From Angelakisella sp. (lineage in GTDB: Bacteria > Bacillota > Clostridia > Oscillospirales > Ruminococcaceae): a DNA stretch of 20,449 nucleotides. The notes beneath the pieces were generated by a model. The model ran no database searches. It worked only from the letters and a program-made list of their open reading frames with translations, and had not been told where the DNA came from. Position numbers and translations under genes: made by a program. This document shows positions 1-5,739 of the stretch, piece by piece. Each line of letters opens with the position of its first letter. Positions within the stretch are counted from its first letter, which is position 1. The stretch is taken from contig JAAWEO010000024.1 in assembly GCA_022794295.1 (NCBI GenBank), positions 1 to 20,449 on the forward strand, read 5' to 3'.

Positions 1-170
1 CAGAAAGTAACCAAAGAACGCCCAGGGGTTAGGCGCGCGGACCTTCTGCGGAAGGTCCAAAAGGCCCCTTCGGGGCGGCGCGCCTCACGGGGGGACTAGC
101 CCCCCCGTGGGCCCCCTAACCCTCCGGGGGGGATTTTGGTGCCTCCGGCGGAGCCGCTTCGCGGCAAATG
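1..170. repeat. Left copy of inverted, hairpin-rich dispersed repeat
   Basis: This segment is the reverse complement of 1981-2149, with about five differences including one indel (roughly 97% identity by eye). It is packed with hairpins. AGGCGCGC (31-38) pairs with GCGCGCCT (78-85) and encloses two smaller hairpins: GGACCTTC/GAAGGTCC (39-58, loop TGCG) and GCCCC/GGGGC (64-76, loop TTC). Next come CACGGGGGG/CCCCCCGTG (86-109) and GCCGC/GCGGC (153-165, loop TTC). The repeat begins at the window edge exactly where the right copy enters a CAGAAAGT hairpin, so the left element almost certainly continues outside the window. No coding frame in it is convincing. Confidence 0.9.
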
Positions 171-267
171 CCGCCAGGCGGCTGGGGTGTGCTGGCATCT
201 TGGATTTGTGCTGCCGCCTACCAGCGTCCGGGCTTTCGCGGCCGGAGGCTCGTTGGCCGGATTAGGT

Positions 268-321
268 GCTTTTTTCTGCGGAAAAAAGCGGAGCCCTTTG
301 GGCTAGAGCCGCTTCGCGGCT
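268..321 (-). terminator. Probable terminator of mreCD
   Basis: Reading the minus strand downstream of mreD, two small hairpins follow each other: AGCCGC/GCGGCT (307-321, three-base loop) and AGCCC/GGGCT (292-304, three-base loop). They are followed at once by a run of six T on the minus strand (282-287). That T run is itself one arm of a perfect 9-bp hairpin, GCTTTTTTC/GAAAAAAGC (268-289, loop TGCG). This fits intrinsic termination of mreCD transcription. The GCCGCTTCGCGGC module also occurs in the flanking repeat, so the terminator may be part of the repeat unit. Confidence 0.6.
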
Positions 322-400
322 AAGGCCTGCGGGCCGGGGGGGTTGGTGGCTCTGGCGGTGTTCTTTGGGCTATGACTGGGGGTGGGTGGTGCATTGTCTT

Positions 401-928
401 TTAGTTTACGGCGGGTTCTATCTTTTTCTGGAACCAGAGATACATGGCCCTTACACCGTAAAAGGCGGGGATGCCGGTTAGGGCGGTGTAGAGGCACATG
501 GGGAGGATGTTCAGGGTGAAAAGGAGCTCGGGGCCTTCGTAGCCCCGGATGAGGAACACAAAGAAGAAGGCCACTCCTTGGGATAGGACCATGGCGGCAA
601 AGATAAAGAGGCAGCAGTTCATCACCACCGGGCGCATGTAGCCCTGGATCAGAAGGCCCACGACCAGGCAGCAGAGGAAGAACATCAGGGCGTAGTAGCC
701 GGAGCGGTAGTAGGAGAAAAGGTCGCAAAGCATCCCGCCAAAGGCTCCGGTCAGGGCCCCGGCAAACTCCCCTTCAAACATGGCCACCGCCACCACGAAG
801 GCCGCAGTAAGCATGGGCTTCGTTCCGGCGATGACCAAAAGCTCCGGGGTGTTTTGGACAACACAAAGGGCGGCGGCAATCAAGGCGTAGAGGAAAAACT
901 TCATCACCACAAACCGGTTTTTCTGCAT
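401..928 (-). CDS. mreD: Rod shape-determining protein MreD
   Basis: This 175-residue protein is almost entirely hydrophobic, with about five to six membrane segments, the usual size and shape of MreD, the integral membrane component of the elongasome that links MreB/MreC to peptidoglycan synthesis. The ATG at 928 is chosen because it begins a typical short basic N-terminus (MQKNRF) and is preceded by GGGGAGG at the end of mreC. The frame stays open further upstream, but that stretch only overlaps mreC. It starts 4 nt after the mreC stop, so translation is probably coupled. MreD sequences diverge strongly, so the call rests mainly on topology and adjacency to mreC. No mreB or PBP2 gene is next to it. 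Confidence 0.85.
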   Translation of the reverse strand: MQKNRFVVMKFFLYALIAAALCVVQNTPELLVIAGTKPMLTAAFVVAVAMFEGEFAGALTGAFGGMLCDLFSYYRSGYYALMFFLCCLVVGLLIQGYMRPVVMNCCLFIFAAMVLSQGVAFFFVFLIRGYEGPELLFTLNILPMCLYTALTGIPAFYGVRAMYLWFQKKIEPAVN

Positions 929-932
929 GGCG

Positions 933-1841
933 CTACTCCTCCCCTTCCCCGTCGGCGGGCTCCGGATCCTCTCCCGAAAGGGCGGGGGCATCCTCGTCCT
1001 TGCCGCCAAAGTCGGTGATCACCAGCACCTGCTTGGCCCCCTTGATATCGGCAGCCGGGGTGATGGTGGCATAGAGGGAGAGACCGGAGGTCTCCATCTC
1101 CACGGTGTCGATTTCCCCGATGATCAGTCCCCGGGGAAGCAGTCCCCCGGTGCCGGAGGTGACAATGGTGTCCCCGGGGGTGGCGCCGCTCTCCCGGGGA
1201 AGGAACCCCAGCTTGCAGCGTCCCTCCTGGGCCAGGGGGATGGAGCCGGTAAGAATCCCGGTGTCCAGGGTGTGGATATCCACACCGCCGATGTTTACCG
1301 AGGCGTCCAGAATGGTCTGGACCTTGGAGTAGCCGTGCCCCACTTCACTGACAATCCCCACCAGCCCCTCGCTGGTGATCACCGGGCACCGGAGGGAGAC
1401 CCCGTGGTAGGTGCCCACATCGATGGTAAAGGAGCCAAACCAGTCGTCCGGCGTCCGACCCACCACTGTGGCAGGCTCAAAGATCAGGTCGGAATTTCGC
1501 TCCTTGATCTCCAAAAGCTCCCGGAACTGCTCGTTTTCCATCTTTACCGTTTCGTAGTCGATAAGCTGCTCCTTCAGGTCCTGGATCTCCGCCCGGAGGG
1601 CCAGATTTTCGTCGTGGACCCGCCCCGCCGAAAGAAAAGGCCCGAACCGCTCCTCGATGGCAGCCCCCGCCGCAGCACTCATGCTGCTGATAGGGACCAT
1701 CAGCATCCCCCCGGCGCTGGAAAGCAAGGGCATAAAACCCCCGGTGTAGATAGCCCGAAGTAAAAAGGAAAAAAGCACCCCCCCAACAACCAGAAGGATG
1801 CGGAATCGAAATGTCTTAAAAAAATCCTTCAAGGAAGGCAC
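933..1841 (-). CDS. mreC: Rod shape-determining protein MreC
   Basis: This is a protein of about 300 residues with an N-terminal cytoplasmic tail, one membrane helix (about residues 14-30), a coiled coil (about residues 75-110, rich in L, E and K) and the beta-rich MreC core (VVGRTPDDW, GLVGIVSEVG, LVTSGTGG-like motifs). MreC is the bitopic scaffold that binds PBP2 and MreD during cell elongation. The start is ambiguous. GTG at 1841 gives MPSLKDFF but sits directly against the purine-rich GGGGAGGGG. TTG at 1832 gives MKDFFKTFRFRIL, closer to typical MreC N-termini, with better spacing from the same ribosome site; I think the TTG is likely real. The C-terminal tail (about 25 residues) is acidic. 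No clear sigma-A promoter is visible in 1842-1980, so transcription may start in or beyond the repeat. Confidence 0.92.
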   Translation of the reverse strand: MPSLKDFFKTFRFRILLVVGGVLFSFLLRAIYTGGFMPLLSSAGGMLMVPISSMSAAAGAAIEERFGPFLSAGRVHDENLALRAEIQDLKEQLIDYETVKMENEQFRELLEIKERNSDLIFEPATVVGRTPDDWFGSFTIDVGTYHGVSLRCPVITSEGLVGIVSEVGHGYSKVQTILDASVNIGGVDIHTLDTGILTGSIPLAQEGRCKLGFLPRESGATPGDTIVTSGTGGLLPRGLIIGEIDTVEMETSGLSLYATITPAADIKGAKQVLVITDFGGKDEDAPALSGEDPEPADGEGEE

Positions 1842-1923
1842 CCCCTCCCCGGGCCATAGCCCTAACTGTTAACAAAAATTTCTCCCCCGACCATACGCAC
1901 TCCCCCATCCCCCCCGCCCATTA

Positions 1924-2012
1924 GCCGCAAAGCGGCTCCGCCGGAGGCACTAAACCCGTTCCCAACCTGCCGCCGTGCGGCATTTGCCGCGAAGCGGCTC
2001 CGCCGGAGGCAC
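1924..2012. repeat. Short direct repeat within the right structured element
   Basis: A 27-nt unit beginning GCCGCRAAGCGGCTCCG occurs at 1924-1950 and again at 1986-2012 with one mismatch. Each copy forms a GCCGC/GCGGC hairpin followed by CTCC/GGAG. Related modules occur in the left region at 143-165 and 307-321. The stretch between (1951-1985) looks unstructured apart from a GCCGCCGTGCGGC-type dyad near 1970. Confidence 0.75.
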
Positions 2013-2149
2013 CAAAATCCCCCCGGAGGGTTAGGGGGCCCACGGAGGGACTAGCCCCCCCGTGAGGCGCGCCGCCCCGAAGGGGCCTTTTGGACCTTCC
2101 ACAGAAGGTCCGCGCGCCTGACCCCTGGGCGTTCTTTGGTTACTTTCTG
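1981..2149. repeat. Right copy of inverted, hairpin-rich dispersed repeat
   Basis: This is the inverted partner of 1-170; base 1 pairs with base 2149. The same nested hairpins are present, and several differences between the copies fall in loops or keep stems paired, as in the CACGG...CCGTG hairpin (2041-2064 region). It is followed directly by the ACTTTCTGT/ACAGAAAGT hairpin and the tandem repeat at 2133-2312. Together the two copies bracket mreCD (insert of about 1.8 kb). Nothing in it looks like a transposase or an encoded protein. Confidence 0.9.
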
Positions 2150-2312
2150 TCGCAACAGAAAGTGACCCCTCGCCGGGGAGGCGAAACGAGTCAATAGGTC
2201 TTTAAAACGAGACAGGAATGGCGCTCTTTGGTTACTTTCTGTCGCAACAGAAAGTGACCCTTCGCCGGGGAGGCGAAACGAGACAAATGGCCTTTAGAAC
2301 GAGACAGGAATG
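2133..2312. repeat. Two-copy tandem repeat, 92-bp period, with hairpins
   Basis: Two units of about 87 bp (2133-2220 and 2225-2312) are offset by 92 bp. Each starts TCTTTGGTTACTTTCTGT and ends ACGAGACAGGAATG. Each contains a 13-bp hairpin, GGTTACTTTCTGT/ACAGAAAGTGACC with loop CGCA and one G-T pair, and a second hairpin CGCC/GGCG with loop GGGGA; in the second unit the arms extend to TTCGCC/GGCGAA. The middle differs (tcaataggtcttta versus acaaatggccttta). The loss of similarity in the linker and the conservation of the stems suggest the structure is what is maintained. Confidence 0.88.
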
Positions 2313-2776
2313 CGAAGGGCCAGACTGACGCGTGGCAGTCAAAAGAAACGAGACTGTTAATAACAAAAGCCCATACCCAGAACCGAGAGACAGGCACGTT
2401 CAAGAAGCGGCCCTTCGGGCCTGTCTTGAAGGGCAGACAGACAAAACCGCCAGCGCCTGGCGCTCCCGCGGCTGGGTGACGGCCAGTCTCGTTCCGGCCG
2501 CGGCTTGTCACTTCGAGGCTACACAATAAAGAAAGAACAGCTCTACCATCCTTTCTGTAGCGCCATATTTTTAGCCGCGGCCTTAATCGAAGGATGCTGC
2601 CTCTAGCCGGAGAATTTCGCCCGCTGCGGCGTGCGACCAGGCGCTGTCCGCCCTGGACCCGGACCGGACTGATGTCCGGTGACAGAAAGGCTACCCGGTA
2701 TTGGGCGTTGGGCTTCGGGTATGGTGCTGCTCTGGCAGAAACCTCGCTCGCCCCAGTCCGTCAAAGGCAGGCTGCA
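2313..2776. other. Non-coding stretch between repeats and collagen-like gene
   Basis: No convincing gene is seen. Visible structure: a long imperfect hairpin at 2399-2430 (TTCAAGA...GGCCC/GGGCC...TCTTGAA), and ACGAGACTG at 2348-2356 facing its reverse complement at 2484-2492. The ACGAGAC word is shared with the tandem repeats just upstream, so this may be a decayed continuation of the repeat array. Small open frames here lack ribosome sites and overlap repeat DNA. Confidence 0.6.
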
Positions 2777-2803
2777 ACGCCTCGCCCTGCACAGCATAGA
2801 ATG
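2777..2803 (+). promoter_or_regulatory. Sigma-K-like promoter before collagen-like gene
   Basis: AC (2777-2778), a 16-nt spacer, then CATAGAATG (2795-2803). The consensus known for the late mother-cell sigma-K is AC-N16/17-CATANNNTA; only the final base differs. The inferred start lies near 2811, giving a leader of about 24 nt that contains AGGAGG just before the ATG at 2835. No sigma-A type promoter is evident here. Confidence 0.45.
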
Positions 2804-2834
2804 AAGGAAAAGTACCCGTCAGGAGGTTTCGCCA

Positions 2835-3632
2835 ATGCCTGTCTATTCCTATTCCCGTTCCGCCCCAGGCCCCCGCCCCCAAAAAGAATCCAGACCCCCC
2901 CAGCCTGCCCCAGGCGAAATATCCCCCAAGCCCCTCCCGGCTGTCCCCGGCCCCGCTGGCCCCGCCGGCCCCCGGGGCGAACAGGGGGAACCCGGCCCTC
3001 CCGGTCCCCCCGGCCCCCGGGGCGAACAGGGCCCCAAAGGGGAAAGAGGCGCCCCAGGCCCCGCTGGTCCTCCCGGAGCCTCCGGAGGTGACACCATTAC
3101 CATCGGGCGAACCCTGCCCGGAGCGCCGGGAACCCCTCCGGCAGTGATCGACCGCACCGGAGGCCCCCACCATCTGCTGGATTTCGTCCTCCCTGGAGGC
3201 CCCCGGCGGAGCTGGGGCATCTTCCGTATCACCGGGCGGGCCGGAGGAAATGGCTCCCCCCTGCTTCTGGGGCAGGCCTCCCCGGGAGAAAGGGGCGTCC
3301 GCCTTGCCCCGGATTGCACCTCCCTGCGCCTGGAAAAGGGCCAGGTGTGGCTGGTTTCCCTTCTCCTTTCCGGCCGGGCCGAGGGGGCCCTGGACAGCTT
3401 CGCTGACCCCTGCCTTACCGTCACCCCGGCCCTGGATGGGGTCCCCCAGCCAGCCCTCGGGGCCGGGGCGCTCCTGCCCGGGGATGGGGGAAGCGGCACC
3501 GCCTCCCTCTCTGCGGTCTTTCTCCTTCCAGCCCCAAACCCCCTCTCCCTCTCCTTCCTGGGGGAGGTCTCCGCCGGGGAGCTGGCCGGCCCGGAGGGCA
3601 CCGTCTCCCTTTTTTCTGTTGGGGAACTCTAG
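2835..3632 (+). CDS. Collagen-like (Gly-X-Y repeat) protein, probable spore surface protein
   Basis: This 265-residue protein has a Pro-rich N-terminal region (1-38), then fifteen uninterrupted Gly-X-Y triplets (about residues 39-83) including GPKGER and GEPGPP triplets that favour a collagen triple helix. Next comes a segment with an LPGAPGTPPAV...LDFVLPGG pattern (about 95-125) common in bacterial collagen-like proteins, and a C-terminal domain of about 130 residues predicted rich in beta strand, comparable in place and size to the trimerising head of BclA-type proteins. There is no signal peptide or LPXTG anchor, so it is not a conventional secreted wall protein. Leaderless proteins of this kind reach the spore surface because the mother cell makes them. 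AGGAGG (2820-2826 region) fixes the ATG. It is followed 72 bp later by a DUF11 gene with a similar promoter. Confidence 0.8.
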   Translation: MPVYSYSRSAPGPRPQKESRPPQPAPGEISPKPLPAVPGPAGPAGPRGEQGEPGPPGPPGPRGEQGPKGERGAPGPAGPPGASGGDTITIGRTLPGAPGTPPAVIDRTGGPHHLLDFVLPGGPRRSWGIFRITGRAGGNGSPLLLGQASPGERGVRLAPDCTSLRLEKGQVWLVSLLLSGRAEGALDSFADPCLTVTPALDGVPQPALGAGALLPGDGGSGTASLSAVFLLPAPNPLSLSFLGEVSAGELAGPEGTVSLFSVGEL

Positions 3633-3653
3633 AGGAAGTCCCTGCATATCCTA
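3626..3653 (+). promoter_or_regulatory. Sigma-K-like promoter before DUF11 gene
   Basis: AC (3626-3627), a 17-nt spacer, then CATATCCTA (3645-3653), a full match to the AC-N16/17-CATANNNTA pattern known for sigma-K. It overlaps the stop codon of the collagen-like gene (3630-3632). The leader to the ATG at 3705 would be about 44 nt and carries CAGGAG. Two matching elements before two adjacent genes make chance less likely. Confidence 0.5.
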
Positions 3654-3704
3654 TGGCAGGGGCCCCGTGTCCCTACATCTTAACGATACAGGAGTGACTT
3701 CCTT

Positions 3705-4595
3705 ATGCCTACCCCTCTTAACAACCAGGCCAGTATCCGGTACAACTACAACAACAATACCGGAACCGGCACCGCCAGCTCCAACACCGTCACCACCAAT
3801 CTTCTGGACCAGTATACCCTGGCCGCCTCCAAAACCCCTCTGGCCGCTACCTTCCGGCCCGGGGAGAACACCGCCTTTGTTCTCCGCCTGGAAAACAACG
3901 GCAGCGGTGACCTGTATAATGTCACCATCTCCGACAACCTGGGGGGCGGCGGGGCCGCTGCGCCGCTTCTGTACAACCAGGGCTCTCTCCGGGTCTATGT
4001 AAACGGTGTTTTGGTCCCTGTGACCCCCACCGTGGCAGCAGGGACCCTCACCGTGGTCATCCCCGGCGTGCTCCCCGCCGGCGGCGTGGTTTTGGCAGTC
4101 TACACTGCCCAGGTTCGCCCCGATGTGGCCTTTGCCCTCCAGAGCATCACCAATACCGCCAATATCACCGCCAACGGAGGCTCCGCCGCAGGGACGCCGG
4201 TCACAGTGACCCCCGCCCCCACCGCTGTCCTCCTTCGGGATGCCTATGCCGATGTCACCCTTTATAAGGAGGCCGACAAACAGAATGTTATGGCGGGGGA
4301 TTCCCTCACCTACACCTTTACCCTTACCAATGCCGGCAACCAGGCGGCGGATGATGTCACCCTTACCGATACCCTCCCTGCCGGGTATGCCGTGACCCAG
4401 GTGGAGGTCACCACCGGGGGCACCACCACCGTTCTCCCCGCAGGGGACTACACGGTGGATGCTGCCACCAATACCATCACCATTCCGGCGGCTTCCGCCA
4501 CCCCCCTCACCGTCCCTGCCGCCACCAGTACCGCCCCCGGCATCACCACAGTGGCGGTTACCGGTACCGTCACCGGGACTGTGGTCACTCCCTGA
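3705..4595 (+). CDS. DUF11-type beta-sandwich repeat protein, leaderless
   Basis: This 296-residue protein rich in Thr, Ala, Val and Asn has two DUF11-like units: about residues 40-165 (NTAFVLRLENNGSGDLYNVTISDNL, ...SITNTANITANGG) and about 180-296 (GDSLTYTFTLTNAGNQAADDVTLTDTLPAGY). These motifs are the hallmark of the DUF11 / conserved repeat domain found in bacterial surface proteins. Unusually there is no signal peptide, membrane anchor or sorting signal. The first 35 residues (NNQASIRYNYNNNTGTG) also follow a pattern seen at the start of such proteins. CAGGAG lies 9 nt before the ATG. The next feature downstream is a strong terminator, so collagen-like and DUF11 genes form one unit. I infer a structural role on the spore surface; cytoplasmic function is the alternative. 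Confidence 0.8.
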   Translation: MPTPLNNQASIRYNYNNNTGTGTASSNTVTTNLLDQYTLAASKTPLAATFRPGENTAFVLRLENNGSGDLYNVTISDNLGGGGAAAPLLYNQGSLRVYVNGVLVPVTPTVAAGTLTVVIPGVLPAGGVVLAVYTAQVRPDVAFALQSITNTANITANGGSAAGTPVTVTPAPTAVLLRDAYADVTLYKEADKQNVMAGDSLTYTFTLTNAGNQAADDVTLTDTLPAGYAVTQVEVTTGGTTTVLPAGDYTVDAATNTITIPAASATPLTVPAATSTAPGITTVAVTGTVTGTVVTP

Positions 4596-4616
4596 TCTCT
4601 CCTTTCCTCCTTACCC

Positions 4617-4665
4617 GGGCCCCTGCTCTGCCGGAAAGCTTATCCGGCGGGACAGGGGTCCTTTT
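4617..4665 (+). terminator. Intrinsic terminator after DUF11 gene
   Basis: A long GC-rich stem, GGGCCCCTG...CAGGGGTCC outside and GCCGGA/TCCGGC inside (loop AAGCTTA), is followed by CTTTTT. It separates the surface-protein pair from the SUFU-like gene. Confidence 0.85.
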
Positions 4666-4708
4666 TCCAAGGAAATGCTCCCGGCCTATGGCATCCGCTG
4701 GCGATTCA

Positions 4709-4717
4709 TGCTATACT
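4709..4717 (+). promoter_or_regulatory. Probable extended -10 promoter of SUFU-like gene
   Basis: TGCTATACT combines an extended TGN element with TATACT (4712-4717). The -35 at the right distance (about 4689-4694, TGGCAT) is poor, as is usual for extended -10 promoters. The start would lie near 4724, about 30 nt before the ATG at 4755. Confidence 0.5.
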
Positions 4718-4754
4718 GTAACCATACCCAACAGATGCTAAGGAGGTTACACCT

Positions 4755-5402
4755 ATGTTAAGGAGAAGCGGAAACGGCAGAGAGCCGGGGGAGGGGGCCC
4801 TCCGGTACAGCCCGGAGGAGCAGCTGGCGGTGGAGAAACATCTGGCGGAACAATTCGGTCCCTCGGACCGGCGCTTCCAGCAGTCCGGCCAAGGCCTTTC
4901 CGTCCCCCTCTTTCCCCCCGCCGGGGAGAGGAAGGGGTATCTTCTCTCCACCCTGGGGCTGGGGGCCGCAGTGATGGCCCCGCCGGAAGGGGAGGCCGAC
5001 AAGGACCTTTGCCGCGCCGAGGTGTACCTTCCCATGGTTCCCGGATGGGAGCCCCAGGAGACAGACCCCTGGCCTGCCGGTGCCCTGGCGGAGCTGGCTG
5101 CCCTGCCCCTGGAGCAGCCCCGGTACTGGATCGGCCCCGGACGGATCCTTGAGCTGCCGGGAGAGGCCGCCCGGGGCGGTGGGCAGTGCTTTCTGCTGAT
5201 CCTGCCTCCCCAGGAGCCCTGGGCAGATGCCGCTCCCTGCCCCCTGCCTGGAGGCGGGCTGGTGCAGCTTTACCAGGGGGTCCTTCTTTACCGGCAGGAG
5301 GCGGAGCTCCTGGCCGCCCGGGGGCTCCCCGCCCTTCTGGAGAAGCTGGGGGAGTGTCCGTTCCTGGCGGACCCGGAGCGAAAAAACTGCTGTGGATCGT
5401 AA
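4755..5402 (+). CDS. Suppressor-of-fused (SUFU)-like domain protein
   Basis: This 215-residue soluble protein has no signal peptide. The middle carries the order of motifs expected in bacterial SUFU-family proteins (PF05076): YLLSTLGLGAAVMAPPEG (about 62-80), RAEVYLPMVPGWEP (about 87-100), WPAGALAELAALPL (about 105-119), a YWIGPGRIL segment, and a late QLYQGVLLYRQEAELLAARG stretch. The N-terminal 60 residues would form the helical lead-in. In bacteria this family is cytoplasmic, often found as single genes or as immunity proteins beside polymorphic toxins; no toxin gene is present here. AGGAGG lies 8 nt before ATG. The gene is monocistronic, bounded by terminators on both sides. The C-terminal tail ends CCGS. 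Biochemical role unknown. Confidence 0.65.
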   Translation: MLRRSGNGREPGEGALRYSPEEQLAVEKHLAEQFGPSDRRFQQSGQGLSVPLFPPAGERKGYLLSTLGLGAAVMAPPEGEADKDLCRAEVYLPMVPGWEPQETDPWPAGALAELAALPLEQPRYWIGPGRILELPGEAARGGGQCFLLILPPQEPWADAAPCPLPGGGLVQLYQGVLLYRQEAELLAARGLPALLEKLGECPFLADPERKNCCGS

Positions 5403-5414
5403 AACACCTGAAAT

Positions 5415-5457
5415 GACCCCCGGACCGGCTGCCAAGCCGGACCCCGGGGGTCGTTTG
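5415..5457 (+). terminator. Intrinsic terminator after SUFU-like gene
   Basis: GACCCCCGG (5415-5423) pairs with CCGGGGGTC (5444-5452); the inner arms CCGGCT/AGCCGG also pair. GTTTGCTGTTT follows. The T tract is interrupted but the stem is very strong. Confidence 0.8.
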
Positions 5458-5638
5458 CTGTTTCATGGACTTGGCTTAGCATAATGATAGAAAAAATTGC
5501 TGGATTTCGCAATAATTTCCAGCACATTGCACAGGCGATTCGTCGAATATCCCAATTACTTTGTCCAATAATAAAGGGTTTCCACAAATTCTTTTATAAC
5601 ATAATGTTTTAATTATAATTTTATAATAAAGATAACAC
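5458..5638. other. AT-rich regulatory stretch upstream of tctC
   Basis: No gene is seen. Visible dyads are GCTGGA/TCCAGC (5499-5504 and 5518-5523), ATTCG/CGAAT around a single T (5538-5548), and ATTATAA/TTATAAT (5612-5627) just upstream of the -35. The last is in very AT-rich DNA and may be fortuitous or an UP-element. Regulators of tct operons are often two-component systems or LysR proteins, but none is encoded here. Confidence 0.4.
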
Positions 5639-5667
5639 TTAACTTTTTCCTTTGCCTCAGGTATAAT
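5639..5667 (+). promoter_or_regulatory. Sigma-A promoter of tctCBA
   Basis: TTAACT (5639-5644), a 17-nt spacer and a perfect TATAAT (5662-5667). The start near 5674 would give a leader of about 65 nt that can form a CCCCTC/GAGGGG hairpin before the ribosome site. Confidence 0.75.
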
Positions 5668-5739
5668 AGCGGTAGTCCCCTCGAATTCCCATATCCTGTG
5701 TTTATGAGGGGTAGTTCAAAGAAATGAGGAGTGTACATT

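Noticed and set aside
927..1763. A 278-codon plus-strand frame opposite mreC
   Set aside because: Shadow of mreC; the minus strand encodes a membrane helix, coiled coil and MreC core in one uninterrupted frame.
1..2312. CRISPR array or insertion sequence as explanation for the repeats
   Set aside because: Only two tandem units with no regular spacers, no cas genes, and no transposase or IS-like terminal repeat and target duplication could be found.
2191..2529. Small open frames on both strands in the tandem-repeat region
   Set aside because: They are made mostly of repeat DNA, have no ribosome site and no recognisable protein features.
2691..3647. Long minus-strand and other plus-strand frames over the collagen-like gene
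   Set aside because: Gly/Pro codons (GGN/CCN) leave every frame open. Only the 2835-3632 frame gives regular Gly-X-Y triplets and has AGGAGG at proper spacing.
5612..5627. ATTATAA/TTATAAT dyad as an operator of tctCBA
   Set aside because: It lies in very AT-rich DNA where such dyads arise readily by chance; mentioned in the feature list only as a visible dyad.
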